From positions 372,001-436,000 of the forward strand of contig CAWDLK010000004.1 in the NCBI GenBank assembly GCA_963803165.1: DNA of 64,000 nucleotides. The letters run 5' to 3'. Shown one piece after another: positions 26,799 through 36,769 of the stretch. The notes beneath the pieces were generated by a model, which searched no databases, was not told the origin of the DNA, and saw only the letters and a list, made by a program, of their open reading frames with translations. Within the stretch, counting starts at the first letter, position 1, and each line of letters starts with the position of its first letter. The position numbers and the translations under genes are program-made. This DNA comes from Changshengia sp963803165 (GTDB taxonomy: Bacteria > Chloroflexota > Dormibacteria > Aeolococcales > Aeolococcaceae).

Positions 26799-29413
26799 GC
26801 TGCGTCCCCCAGCCGGCGGCGGAGGGTCTCGGCCTGGAGCTCCGCCTCGCGCAGCCGTGCGCGCGCGCCCTCCACCACCTCGGCCGGCGCACGTTCCCGG
26901 AACCCGGGGTTGGCGAGCTGGGTCCGGAGCCGATCGGCCTGGCGCTCGACCTCGGCAAGCTGCCGGCGCAGGCCCTCCTCCCCCCCGCTGCCCAGGTGCA
27001 GCTCGGCCTCGAGGCTGCCGGCGATCACCAGCTGGGTCCCCCCGGCCTCGCCGAGATCCACGACCCGCACCGGGACGAGGGCTTCGAGGATGCGGCGGCG
27101 GTCCGGCATGGAGAGGGAGGGGTCGCCGCCCCGCACCGCCACCGGGTGGCGGGTTCGATCCGCGGCGCTGATGCCGGCCTCCTGGCGCCGGGCGCGGAGA
27201 CGGCCAGCGAGCTCCAGCAGCTCGTCGACAGCCCCGCGCTCCCCGGCACCCTCCGGGTCGCCCCACCCGGGGAGGGCGGCCGGCCAGGAGCGCTGCTGGA
27301 GGGTCGGGACGGGCTCGGGCAGCCGCTGGGCGCACTCCTCGGTGACGAAGGGCATGAACGGATGGAGCAGCCGGAGCATGGAGTCGAGGACGGTCACGGC
27401 GGTCGCGGCCGCCGCCTCCTTCCCCTCTCCGTCGCCGTCGCGCAAGCGCACCTTCACGATCTCCATGTACTCGGAGCAGAAATCCTGCCAGATCACGCTG
27501 TACAAGCGTTCCATGGCGTCGTGGAACCGGTACTGGGCCAGGGCCTGGTCGACGGTGGCCACCGCCTCGGCGAGCCGCCCGAGCATCCAGCGGTCCTCGG
27601 CGAGGAGCGCCGAGGCTGGGACCGGCAGCGGGGGAGCGGTGATCCGGTCGCCGTCCCCGAGCGCCGTGACCAGCAGCCGGGTGACGTTCCAGAGCTTGTT
27701 GGCGAAGCGCTGGTAGCTCGCCACCCGATCCGCGTCATAGCGGATGTCCTGCCCGCTCGTGCCCACCGCCCCGGCCCAGGCGCGGACGGCGTCGGCGCCG
27801 TAGAGCTCCATGATGTCGAGGGGATCGACCGCGTTGCCCCGCGACTTGGACATGCGCGTCCCGTCGCGGGCCATGATGGTCGAGGTGATGATCACGTCGC
27901 TGAACGGCTTGCCACCGGCGAAGCGCAGGCCGGACATGATCATCCTGGCCACCCAGAGGTTGATGATCTCCCGCGCCGTCACCAGGACCTGGGTCGGGTA
28001 GAAGCGCTGGAGGTCCTCGGTCTGCTCGGGCCAGCCGAAGATGGCGAACGGCCAGAGGGCGCTGGAGAACCAGGTGTCGAGGACGTCGGGATCGTGCTCC
28101 AGCTGATCGCTGCCACAGGTGGGGCAGCTCTGCGGGGGGTCCACCCAGGCGAAGCGGTGCCCGCTCGCGCAGGTGCTGACCGGAATGGCGTGGCCGAGCC
28201 AGATCTGGCGGCTGATGCACCAGTCGCGGATGCTGCGCATCCAGGTCAGGTACTGCTCCCGATAGCGTTCGGGGTGGAAGGCCACCTCGCCGCCCTCCAC
28301 GGCGGCGATGGCGGGCGCGGCGAGGGTCTCCATCCTCACCCACCACTGCTCGCTGACCAGCGGTTCGATGACGTGGTGGCAGCGGTCGCAGTGGCTGACC
28401 TCGTGGACGTAGGGCTCCTCGCCGACCACCACCCCCTGCTCGCGGAGCGCCGCGGTGACCTCACGGCGAGCGGCCTCGACCGAGAGGCCGTGGAAGCGGG
28501 GGAGGTCGGGCACGTCGAGGGTGCCGTCGAGGGCGATGACATTGATCACCGCCAGGCCATGCCGGACCCCGATCTCGTAATCGGTCGGGTCGTGGCCGGG
28601 CGTGACCTTGAGAGCACCGGTGCCGAACCCGATCTCCACGGCCGGATCCGCCACGATGGGGACGCGCCGGCCGGTGAGCGGGAGCACCACGTGGCCGCCC
28701 ACCAGGTGACGGTGGCGCGGGTCCTCCGGGTTCACCGCCACCGCCGCGTCGCCGAGCATGGTCTCGGGGCGCACCGTGGCCACCACCACCTCGCCGCCAC
28801 CCTCGACCGGGTAGCGGAGACGGATGAGCGTGTCCTCGTGCTCGACCCACTCGACCTCCTCGTCGCTGATGGCGCTGCGGTCGTGGGGGCACCAGTTGAC
28901 GATCCGCGGGCCGCGGTAGATCAGCCCCTCGTCGAAGAGGGTCTTGAAGACGGTGCGGATCGACCGGACATACGCCTCGTCGAGGGTGAAGCGCGAGCGC
29001 GACCAGTCGCAGGTGAAGCCGAGCCGCCGCATCTGCTCGTAGATGCGCCCACCACACTCCGCGTACCAGGCGTCGACCCTGGCCTGAAAGGCCACCCGGC
29101 CGATGGCCTCGCGGCTGGTGCCCTCGGCGATCAGCTGGCGCTCGATCACGGCGTTGGTGGCGATCGCCGCGTGGTCGGTGCCAGGGCACCACTCGACCTC
29201 GGCGCCGGTCATCCGCCGGTGGCGCGCCAGGATGTCCTGGATCGATCCGCCCATGGCGTGGCCCATGTGCAGCGGGGCGGTGATGTTGGGCGGGGGCAGG
29301 GCGATGGTGAAGGCGGGCCGCTGCGATCGGGCATCCGCCCGGCCCACGCCCAACTCCTCCCAGCGGAGACGCCAGCGCCCCTCGACCTCCGCCGGCTCGA
29401 ACTTCGGTTCCAT
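26795..29413 (-). CDS. valS: Valyl-tRNA synthetase
   Basis: A class I aminoacyl-tRNA synthetase of 872 residues. The ATP-binding HIGH motif appears as PPPNITAPLHMGHAMGG (about 39-55) and KMSKS as GTRMSKSRGN. The editing domain lies between them with TVRPETMLGDAAVAV. The C-terminus has the anticodon-binding helices and a coiled-coil arm ending about residue 870. The ATG is fixed by the protein start MEPKFEPAEVEGRW and by a -10 box 11 nt upstream. Confidence 0.97.
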   Translation of the reverse strand: MEPKFEPAEVEGRWRLRWEELGVGRADARSQRPAFTIALPPPNITAPLHMGHAMGGSIQDILARHRRMTGAEVEWCPGTDHAAIATNAVIERQLIAEGTSREAIGRVAFQARVDAWYAECGGRIYEQMRRLGFTCDWSRSRFTLDEAYVRSIRTVFKTLFDEGLIYRGPRIVNWCPHDRSAISDEEVEWVEHEDTLIRLRYPVEGGGEVVVATVRPETMLGDAAVAVNPEDPRHRHLVGGHVVLPLTGRRVPIVADPAVEIGFGTGALKVTPGHDPTDYEIGVRHGLAVINVIALDGTLDVPDLPRFHGLSVEAARREVTAALREQGVVVGEEPYVHEVSHCDRCHHVIEPLVSEQWWVRMETLAAPAIAAVEGGEVAFHPERYREQYLTWMRSIRDWCISRQIWLGHAIPVSTCASGHRFAWVDPPQSCPTCGSDQLEHDPDVLDTWFSSALWPFAIFGWPEQTEDLQRFYPTQVLVTAREIINLWVARMIMSGLRFAGGKPFSDVIITSTIMARDGTRMSKSRGNAVDPLDIMELYGADAVRAWAGAVGTSGQDIRYDADRVASYQRFANKLWNVTRLLVTALGDGDRITAPPLPVPASALLAEDRWMLGRLAEAVATVDQALAQYRFHDAMERLYSVIWQDFCSEYMEIVKVRLRDGDGEGKEAAAATAVTVLDSMLRLLHPFMPFVTEECAQRLPEPVPTLQQRSWPAALPGWGDPEGAGERGAVDELLELAGRLRARRQEAGISAADRTRHPVAVRGGDPSLSMPDRRRILEALVPVRVVDLGEAGGTQLVIAGSLEAELHLGSGGEEGLRRQLAEVERQADRLRTQLANPGFRERAPAEVVEGARARLREAELQAETLRRRLGDAA

Positions 29414-29424
29414 GGGTGGCCCGA

Positions 29425-29430
29425 AGTATA
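29425..29430 (-). promoter_or_regulatory. -10 box (TATACT) before valS
   Basis: TATACT on the minus strand ends 11 nt before the valS ATG. It is five of six matches to the sigma-A consensus. The short leader leaves no room for a normal ribosome-binding site. No convincing -35 is visible. Confidence 0.5.
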
Positions 29431-29485
29431 CGGGCCCCGCTCCGGGGCCGACCGGCGGCCGGCCCGGACATCCGGAACCCCGCCC

Positions 29486-30781
<1,296 letters not shown>

Positions 30782-30804
30782 CAGGTCACCGGCATCGCGC
30801 GCTC

Positions 30805-31500
30805 TCAGCGCGCGGCAGCGCCGCCTCCGGCCGCCGGGCCGCCGGCGGTGTCGCCGCGGGGCGCGGCGCCGCCGTTGACGCTGGCCCCTCGCGGCGAGGA
30901 TCCGTCACCGCTGCTCTTGGGCCGGGCCTGGATGATCTCGTCGATCAACCCGTAGGCCTTGGCCTCGTCCGCGCTCATGAAGAAGTCGCGGTCCTGGTCG
31001 CGGTTGACGACCTCGATCGACTTGCCGGTGTGATGGGCGAGGATCTCGTCCAGGCGCCGGCGGATGCGCAGGATCTCCTGGGCGTGGATCTGGATGTCCG
31101 CCGCCTGGCCGCTGAAGCCGCCGCTGGGCTGGTGGATGAGGATCCGGGTGTTGGGCAGCGCGTAGCGGAGGTTGGGGGCGCCGCCGGCGAGGAGCACCGC
31201 CGCCATCGAGGCGGCTATGCCCATGCAGATGGTGCCCACGCGGGGCTCGACGTACTGCATGGTGTCGTAGATCGCCAGCCCCGCGTAGACCGAGCCGCCG
31301 GGCGAGTTGATGTACAGCCAGATGTCCTTCTCGGGATCCTCGCCGGCCAGGAAGAGCAGCTGGGCCATGACCACGTTGGCCACCTGGTCGTCGATGGGGG
31401 TGCCGATGAAGATGATCCGGTCCTTGAGCAGGCGGGAGTAGATGTCCATCCCGCGCTCACCGCGGTTGGTGGTCTCGATCACGTAGGGGATGAGGGTCAT
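30805..31500 (-). CDS. clpP: ATP-dependent Clp protease proteolytic subunit ClpP
   Basis: A serine peptidase that forms the two-ring degradation chamber. In the 231-residue chain Ser98 (GIAASMAAV), His123 (ILIHQPSGG) and Asp172 (DQDRDFFMS) form the triad. The C-terminus has about 25 extra Gly/Ala/Ser-rich residues after the usual end, and their role is unknown. The ATG at 31500 gives the standard start IPYVIETTNRGER and lies 9 nt after a TATACT box. Confidence 0.97.
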   Translation of the reverse strand: MTLIPYVIETTNRGERGMDIYSRLLKDRIIFIGTPIDDQVANVVMAQLLFLAGEDPEKDIWLYINSPGGSVYAGLAIYDTMQYVEPRVGTICMGIAASMAAVLLAGGAPNLRYALPNTRILIHQPSGGFSGQAADIQIHAQEILRIRRRLDEILAHHTGKSIEVVNRDQDRDFFMSADEAKAYGLIDEIIQARPKSSGDGSSPRGASVNGGAAPRGDTAGGPAAGGGAAAR

Positions 31501-31509
31501 TGCCAGGCC

Positions 31510-31515
31510 AGTATA
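31510..31515 (-). promoter_or_regulatory. -10 box (TATACT) before clpP
   Basis: On the minus strand TATACT ends 9 nt before the clpP ATG, the same arrangement as valS and dxs. Transcription should begin almost at the start codon. Confidence 0.5.
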
Positions 31516-31636
31516 CCCACGGGCTGCCGTCGTGCCCTGCGGGCGCGCACGGGTGCCGGGGCGGCCTCCTCAGCGATCCGCGGCGAGCCCCTCGAACATC
31601 CGCGGGAAGGCCTGCGGGGGTTGCGGCGGGCGGGTA

Positions 31637-31665
31637 TTGCTGATAGCGACGGTATCATGTATAGT
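31637..31665 (+). promoter_or_regulatory. Sigma-A-type promoter of the small zinc-ribbon gene
   Basis: -35 TTGCTG (31637-31642), a 17-bp spacer and -10 TATAGT (31660-31665) make the best full promoter in the window. It reads toward the ATG at 31707 with a leader of about 35 nt that contains GGGAGG (31691-31696). Confidence 0.65.
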
Positions 31666-31706
31666 GACAGGCCTGGCTGAGACGTTTGGTGGGAGGTCGA
31701 TCGGCC

Positions 31707-31904
31707 ATGGCCCGCAAGTACAAGCCTGTCGAACTGCCTCTGCGCAGGGTGCCGGGTGAGCTCGCCGAGGAGCGGGCCCGATGCCCCGTGTGCGACGACC
31801 GCAACTCCGGGGTCATCGGCCGCCTCGGCCTGCGTCTGGTCTTCCGCTGCGAGAGGTGCCGGGTCCGCTTCTACCGCCCGTCCGCCGCGCTGCGCTTCGG
31901 CTGA
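31707..31904 (+). CDS. Small zinc-ribbon protein
   Basis: A 65-residue, Arg-rich protein with one four-cysteine ribbon: CPVCDDRNSG at about 27-36 and CERCRVRF about 20 residues later. It starts MARKYKPVELPL. A strong promoter and a GGGAGG ribosome-binding site 10 nt before the ATG support expression. The family is not recognised. The size, basic charge and ribbon suggest nucleic-acid or ribosome binding. It is convergent with tig, with 29 bp between the stops. Confidence 0.7.
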   Translation: MARKYKPVELPLRRVPGELAEERARCPVCDDRNSGVIGRLGLRLVFRCERCRVRFYRPSAALRFG

Positions 31905-31933
31905 CCCGCGCGGCGGGCTCGCTCCGAACCGGC

Positions 31934-33220
31934 TCACCCGCCTCCTGACGCGATCTCGTAGGCGCGCTCGGCGGCGGCACGCCGGAGAAGGTCGGCGTGC
32001 GCGGCGGCGTGCAGGCGGCGGCGGTCCGCGGCGGAGAGCCGGCGGCCGGCGCCGACCCTCGCGACCTCGCGTTCGACCTGCATCTCGTCCACGTCGAGCT
32101 GCTCGGCGGCGGCCAGCGCGCTCAGCGCCAGCTCGAGCCGGACGTTCTCGACGGCCCTCGGCCGTCGCTCCTGGCGCAGCTTCTCGAGACTGCCGCCGGT
32201 GTACTCCAGGTAGCGGTCGAAACGGAGCCCCAGCTCCGCGAGCCGCACCTCCATGGCCGCCAGCTCACGGTCGATCTCCCGCTCGACCAGGGGGGCGGGA
32301 AGGTCCACCTTGACCCGCTGGGCCAGGGCCTTGAGGACGTCGGAGTGGAATCGCTCGTCGTCGTCGGCGGCTGCCGCCTCGACCAGCCGGACCCGATACT
32401 GCGTGCGCATCTCCTCGAGCGTCGCTCCGCTGCCGTCGCGCTGGGCCAGCGCGTCATCGAGGGGCGGGAGGAGCCGCTCGCGAACCGCGATGACGCGGGC
32501 GTCCGCCTCGACGGTCACGCCGCGCAGCTCCTCCTGCTGGTAGTCATCGGGCAGGGTGAGGGGGAAGCGCCGTTCGGCGCCGGGCTCGAGCCCGAGCAGG
32601 GCGTCGACCAGGCCGGGGACGAGGCTCTCGCGATCCAGCTCGAGGTCGCGCTCCTCGCCTCCGGAGAGCACCTCCTCGCCGCGGCGCATGATCAGGACGC
32701 AGCGCAGCACGTCACCGGCCTGCGCCGGCCGGCTCACCTCCTGCAGGTCGGAGAAGTGGCGTCGCACGTGCTCCAGCGCCGCCTCCACGTCTCCGTCGCC
32801 GACCTGGGTGGCGGGGTGATCGACCCGCAGGGTCAGGTAGTCGCCGAGGTCGACGACCGGGCGGACCGCGACCTCAGCCGTGAACTTCACCGGCTGCCCG
32901 CGCTCCACCGCCTCCACCTTCACCGAGGGGTCGCCGACCGGATCGAGGGACTCCTGCTCGACCGCCCGGGCGTAGAGGCGGGGGATCAACTCCTCGGCGG
33001 CCGCGTCGCGGAGCGCCTCCCAACCGACCGACCGCTCGACCAGCACCGCCGGTGCCTTCCCCGGGCGGAAGCCGGGGATCCGGAGGCGGGCTCCGAGCCG
33101 GCTGCCGGCCTCCGCGAGGGCCCGATCCAGCTCCGCGGCCGGAGCCTCGACGGTCAGCTCGACCATCCAGCCCGGCTTGCGCTCGACGAAGACGGAGAGC
33201 TCGGAGGTCGCGGTGGTCAC
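31934..33220 (-). CDS. tig: Trigger factor (ribosome-associated chaperone)
   Basis: A folding helper bound at the ribosome exit tunnel. The 428-residue protein has the three usual parts. The N-terminal ribosome-binding domain has the signature GFRPGKAP. An FKBP-like domain at about 150-235 contains AQAGDVLRCVL and LGLEPGAERRFPL. A long helical C-terminal domain follows. It lies close to clpP and clpX, as in many bacteria, but here on the far side of the oppositely oriented zinc-ribbon gene. Confidence 0.95.
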   Translation of the reverse strand: MTTATSELSVFVERKPGWMVELTVEAPAAELDRALAEAGSRLGARLRIPGFRPGKAPAVLVERSVGWEALRDAAAEELIPRLYARAVEQESLDPVGDPSVKVEAVERGQPVKFTAEVAVRPVVDLGDYLTLRVDHPATQVGDGDVEAALEHVRRHFSDLQEVSRPAQAGDVLRCVLIMRRGEEVLSGGEERDLELDRESLVPGLVDALLGLEPGAERRFPLTLPDDYQQEELRGVTVEADARVIAVRERLLPPLDDALAQRDGSGATLEEMRTQYRVRLVEAAAADDDERFHSDVLKALAQRVKVDLPAPLVEREIDRELAAMEVRLAELGLRFDRYLEYTGGSLEKLRQERRPRAVENVRLELALSALAAAEQLDVDEMQVEREVARVGAGRRLSAADRRRLHAAAHADLLRRAAAERAYEIASGGG

Positions 33221-33296
33221 ATGGTCTCCTCAGATGTCATGGGCCCGCCAGCCCGGGGCCACGGGGGCGGTGCCTGCGATGGACGGTCCCTCCCCG

Positions 33297-33378
33297 TGCG
33301 CGGGCCGAGAGTTGAACTCGGACGGGTCACCCCACGGGATCCTAAGTCCCGCGCGTCTACCGGTTCCGCCACCCGCGC
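33297..33378 (-). tRNA. tRNA-Leu (anticodon UAG)
   Basis: On the minus strand an 82-nt class II tRNA can be folded. Acceptor GCGCGGG pairs with CCCGCGC, then discriminator A. The anticodon stem CGGGA/TCCCG encloses loop CTTAGGA, with TAG at 33342-33344. A long variable arm (GTGGGGTGACCC) follows, and the T arm is CCGAG-TTCAACT-CTCGG. The CCA end is not encoded. It lies 76 bp upstream of tig. Confidence 0.93.
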
Positions 33379-33595
33379 CGGTCCGGGCAGGCCCGCGGCG
33401 AGTGTAGCACCGCCCTTCCCGACGATCGGAGAGGGCCGACGAGCACCCGAGTGGAGGGCCGGCGAGCCGGCCCGGTCGACCCCATCCGGGGGAGACCAAG
33501 AGCCCTGGACATCCCCCATACCGGGCACCTAGGCTTGGTGGTGGTGCGACGTGAGGGTCGGACCACCGTTTGGCCGGCAGCACGGAGGTCGACGT

Positions 33596-33838
33596 ATGGA
33601 GCCGAGCCAGGTAGCAGCAGCGGTCGGCAACCCGCAGGAGACCGTTGCGAAGATCGATCAGAAGGCGCTGCGCCTCTCTGCACTTCTGCGGGAGATCGAC
33701 AATCACCCCATCGAGCTGCCCCCGGAGCTGACCGAGCGGCTCGACGAGATCCTGGAGATGCTGGCCTGCCGGATCTCCGCCACCCGAGCCCTCCTCCATC
33801 AGCCAGCGTACCTGCCCCAAGGGATCGGCGTGGCCTGA
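33596..33838 (+). CDS. Small helical protein of unknown function
   Basis: An 80-residue protein beginning MEPSQVAAAVGNPQE, with a ribosome-binding site GGAGG 7 nt before the ATG. The sequence VAKIDQKALRLSALLREID and ELTERLDEILEMLACRI suggests two amphipathic helices. There is no signal peptide or membrane segment. Family not recognised. Confidence 0.6.
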   Translation: MEPSQVAAAVGNPQETVAKIDQKALRLSALLREIDNHPIELPPELTERLDEILEMLACRISATRALLHQPAYLPQGIGVA

Positions 33839-34041
33839 GGTCGCGCCGCCGCGGCCACCCCGGTGCCGCGTCGCGCGAGGGCCGCCGGCCCTCGGGCCGG
33901 CCCCGGTTTCGCGTGCCCGGTCCGCCACCGCCGGCCCGGCTGTACAGTGGCGCGGGGTCGCCGCCGCCGGCGGCCGGGCGGGCCACACCCCCACGACGTC
34001 GCCGGCGCGCTCCACCGCATCACCGCGAGAGGAGACGTGCC

Positions 34042-34413
34042 ATGGCCAGCAAGGAGCACTGGAAGAGCGAGCCGGACGACCACGACTACCCGGCTGCCGC
34101 CGACTACCTGAGCCTGATCATGGACGGTGCCCAGGCGGCCAGCACGGTCGCCGCCCTGCGCACGGCACCCGTCACCCAGCGCAAGGCCAAGGATCTGCTG
34201 CGGGCGAGTCGCCTGGAGCTGCTGCCGCCCGACAACGTCCACGTCAAGAAGGACCTCGGCAAGGTCGACGCCGGGCAGCTCCTCTCACCGATCCTGCTGG
34301 TGCGCGGGAGGCTCTCCGCCGACGTCCCGCTCACGGTCGCCGACGGGTACCACCGGATCTGTGCCAGCTACCACATCGACGAGGACGCCGACATCCCCTG
34401 CCGCATCGTCTGA
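34042..34413 (+). CDS. Conserved protein of unknown function (MASKEHW family)
   Basis: A 123-residue protein. I recall close relatives annotated only as hypothetical in many actinobacteria, with the same blocks MASKEHW, DDHDYPAAADYLSL, RKAKDLLRAS, LLPPDNVHV, SPILLVRG and VADGYHRICASYH. The last part (LLVRGRLSADVPLTVADGYH) resembles the ParB/Srx-type fold strand in which a parameter list is followed by DGxHR. No function is known to me. Its ATG follows GAGAGGAGACGTGCC. Confidence 0.75.
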   Translation: MASKEHWKSEPDDHDYPAAADYLSLIMDGAQAASTVAALRTAPVTQRKAKDLLRASRLELLPPDNVHVKKDLGKVDAGQLLSPILLVRGRLSADVPLTVADGYHRICASYHIDEDADIPCRIV

Positions 34414-34496
34414 GGGCAGGGTTGGGAAGCGGCCCGATCGCGGCGTCACATCGCGGCGCCATACGGCGCGATCGCTCGGCTCGGCCGGGCGCAGGC

Positions 34497-34521
34497 CCGG
34501 GCACGCCCACGGCGTGCCCGG
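34497..34521. terminator. Strong hairpin between convergent genes
   Basis: Perfect 11-bp stem CCGGGCACGCC, loop CAC, then its complement. It lies between the convergent 34042-34413 gene and glnA. It has no T-run, so it would act as a GC-type or bidirectional terminator. Confidence 0.5.
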
Positions 34522-34574
34522 CCTCGCTCCGTTCAGGCGTCGTACCGAAGGCGGCACGCCGCGCTCCTACGCCC

Positions 34575-34600
34575 GGAGCGAGAGCCGCAGCTCTCGCTCC
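34575..34600 (-). terminator. Hairpin just after the glnA stop
   Basis: Perfect 11-bp stem GGAGCGAGAGC, loop CGCA, starting 9 bp beyond the glnA stop codon in the direction of transcription. It lacks a T-run. Its position suggests the 3' end of the glnA transcript. Confidence 0.5.
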
Positions 34601-34608
34601 TCACCCCG

Positions 34609-36054
34609 TCACGCGTCGTAGTACAGGAAGAACTCGTAGGGGTGCGGCCGGAGGGCCACCGGATCGACCTCGCGCTCGCGCTTGTAGGCGATGTAGGTGT
34701 CGATCACGTCGGGGGTGAAGACGTCACCCTTGAGCAGGAAGTCGTGGTCCTCCTCCAACGCGTCCAGGACCTCGGGAAGGGAACCGGGCAGGTCCTTGAC
34801 CCGCTCCGCCTCCTCGCCCTCGAGCTCGTAGAGGTCGGCCTCGACCGGAGCCGGCGGCTCGATCTTGTTGGCGACGCCGTCGAGCCCCGCCATCAGCATG
34901 GCGCTGAAGGCCAGGTACGGGTTGCAGGTCGGGTCGGGAGAACGGAACTCCAGGCGTCGGGCCTTGGGCGAATCGCTGTAGGTGGGGATGCGGACGCAGG
35001 CACTGCGGTTGCGCGCGCTGTAGGCGAGCTTGATCGGCGCCTCGTAACCGGGGACCAGGCGGCGATAGGAGTTGGTGGTCGGCGCCGCGAAGGCGAGGAT
35101 CGCGGGAGCGTGCTTGAGCAGGCCGCCGATGTACCAGCGTCCGAGGTCGCTGAACAGCGCGTAGCCGGCCTTGTCGTAGAAGAGAGGCACGCCGCCCTTC
35201 CAGAGGGACTGGTGAGTGTGCATGCCGCTGCCGTTGTCACCGAAGAGCGGCTTGGGCATGAAGGTCGCCGTGTAGCCGTGCTGGACGCAGACGTTGCGCA
35301 CGATGTACTTGTAGAGGAGCACGTTGTCGGCCATCTCGACAAGGGGGCCGAAGCGCATGTCGATCTCGGTCTGCCCGGCGGTGCCGACCTCGTGGTGGTG
35401 GACCTCGATGTCGATCCCCGCCTCGATCATGGCCAGCACGATCCGGCTGCGCAGGTCCTGGAGCTGGTCGGTCGGCGGCACCGGGAAGTAGCCCTCCTTG
35501 TGCCGGGGCCGGAAGCCCAGGTTGGTGCCCATGTCGCTGCCGCTGTTCCAGATCCCCTCGTCGGAGTCGACGAAGTAGTAGCCCTCGTGCGCGTTCTGGT
35601 CGAAGCGCACGGAGTTGAAGATGTAGAACTCGACCTCCGGGCCCCAGTAGGAGAGGTCGGCGACCCCGGACTTGGCGAGGTGGGCCTCGGCCTTGCGGGC
35701 GACGAAGCGGGGGTCACGCGAGTACGGCTGCCGGGTGAGCGGATCGCGGATGTCGCAGACCAAAGCCAGGGTGGGGACCTCGAGGCAGGGGTCGATGAAG
35801 GCTCGTCCCGGGTCGGGGAAGAGGAGCATGTCGCTCTCGTGGATCTTCTGGAAGCCGCGGATCGACGAGCCGTCGAATCCGATCCCCTCCTCGAAGAGAG
35901 CCTCGTTCAGCTCGCCCACGGGGACGCTGAAGTGCTGCCAGGTCCCGGGGAGGTCGGTGAATCGCAGGTCGACGATCTTGATGCCGGCCTCTTTGGCCTT
36001 CTTGATGACGTCCTTCGGGGTGCTCCCGGCTGCTGCTCTCTCGTCGATTGCCAT
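34609..36054 (-). CDS. glnA: Glutamine synthetase type I (beta subclass-like)
   Basis: This enzyme makes glutamine from glutamate, ammonia and ATP. In the 481-residue protein FDGSSIRGF, the metal-binding GPEVEFYIF, HHHEVGTAGQTEID, MPKPLFGDNGSGMH (ATP region) and NRSACVRIP appear in normal order. DLYELEGEE aligns with the NLYDLPPEE adenylylation loop, so the regulated tyrosine seems kept. The ATG at 36054 is chosen for the GGGGAAG ribosome-binding site just upstream, and an earlier in-frame ATG would add 34 low-quality residues. A perfect palindrome 134 bp upstream is shared with the other nitrogen genes. Confidence 0.96.
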   Translation of the reverse strand: MAIDERAAAGSTPKDVIKKAKEAGIKIVDLRFTDLPGTWQHFSVPVGELNEALFEEGIGFDGSSIRGFQKIHESDMLLFPDPGRAFIDPCLEVPTLALVCDIRDPLTRQPYSRDPRFVARKAEAHLAKSGVADLSYWGPEVEFYIFNSVRFDQNAHEGYYFVDSDEGIWNSGSDMGTNLGFRPRHKEGYFPVPPTDQLQDLRSRIVLAMIEAGIDIEVHHHEVGTAGQTEIDMRFGPLVEMADNVLLYKYIVRNVCVQHGYTATFMPKPLFGDNGSGMHTHQSLWKGGVPLFYDKAGYALFSDLGRWYIGGLLKHAPAILAFAAPTTNSYRRLVPGYEAPIKLAYSARNRSACVRIPTYSDSPKARRLEFRSPDPTCNPYLAFSAMLMAGLDGVANKIEPPAPVEADLYELEGEEAERVKDLPGSLPEVLDALEEDHDFLLKGDVFTPDVIDTYIAYKREREVDPVALRPHPYEFFLYYDA

Positions 36055-36187
36055 CCACTTCCCCTTGCAACGGCTGACCGCCGGCATGGCCCCGCGGGCA
36101 GGGCCGCCGCTATCACATCGGCGTGAGCCTAGCGACTTCCAGGGCTGATCTGCCATGGACGGTCAGGACGAGAGGCACTCCCGGGAG

Positions 36188-36206
36188 TTTGTGCGAGACG
36201 CACAAG
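36188..36206 (-). promoter_or_regulatory. Nitrogen-motif site 1 (glnA)
   Basis: TTTGTGCGAGACGCACAAG contains a perfect 17-bp palindrome, TTGTGCG-AGA-CGCACAA (36189-36205). On the minus strand it reads CTTGTGCGTCTCGCACAAA, 134 bp before the glnA start. It is the best copy of a motif also found upstream of both amt genes and, as a half site, the second glnA. Confidence 0.6.
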
Positions 36207-36220
36207 AAGTTGCCCGAGGA

Positions 36221-36238
36221 TTTGCGAGGAATGCACAG
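36221..36238 (-). promoter_or_regulatory. Weaker second nitrogen-motif copy (glnA)
   Basis: TTTGCGAGGAATGCACAG is a degenerate copy whose centre is about 32 bp (three helical turns) from site 1. It keeps TTTG, CGAG and GCACA in order but is not a clean palindrome. Confidence 0.35.
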
Positions 36239-36309
36239 AGCTCACCGCGCACAAGGGGATCGCGGGCGAGCCCGCTCCCGGAGACGGGCGGCACCAGCGC
36301 CTGGGGGTT

Positions 36310-36597
36310 TCAGGCCGGAGGCTTGACCTCGTCCAGCCGGGCCCGAGCCGCCGCCTTGTCCTTGAAGTACAGCTTGTTGATATCGACGAAGGCGACCTGG
36401 GCGGCGGGGACGTCCTCCTCGGCGAAGATGGCGTCGACGGGACAGGGGTCGACGCATGCGCCGCAATCGATGCACTCGTCCGGGTCGATGAAGACCATCC
36501 GGTCGTCGTCCGTCTCGTGAATGCAGTCGACGGGACAGACCTCGATGCACGACTTGTCCTTCAGGTCGACGCAGGTCTCGGTGACGATGTAGGTCAT
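36310..36597 (-). CDS. fdxA: Ferredoxin, 7Fe/8Fe bacterial type
   Basis: A small electron carrier of 95 residues starting MTYIVTETCVDLKDKSCIEV. The first cluster motif is the C-x7-C-x3-CP pattern, where the long spacing points to a [3Fe-4S] or modified [4Fe-4S] site. The second is CIDCGACVDPCP, a standard [4Fe-4S] ligand set. The remaining cysteine in CPVDC and the C-terminal helix match FdxA of actinobacteria. It may supply electrons for nitrogen assimilation, though no glutamate synthase is in the window. Confidence 0.92.
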   Translation of the reverse strand: MTYIVTETCVDLKDKSCIEVCPVDCIHETDDDRMVFIDPDECIDCGACVDPCPVDAIFAEEDVPAAQVAFVDINKLYFKDKAAARARLDEVKPPA

Positions 36598-36769
36598 CCC
36601 GGCCGCATTCTACCAAAGGCCGGAGCGCACCCTGATCGGCCGGCTCCGGCGGGTGGACCGGCCGGTCCTGGGACACCGGGCCCGCCGGGTCGGCGCATCC
36701 GCGGCGGGGAAGGCCCCCCGCCCGGCACGGGGACGGGGGGCCCATGGGGTGGGCGGGGCAGCGCTGCCC

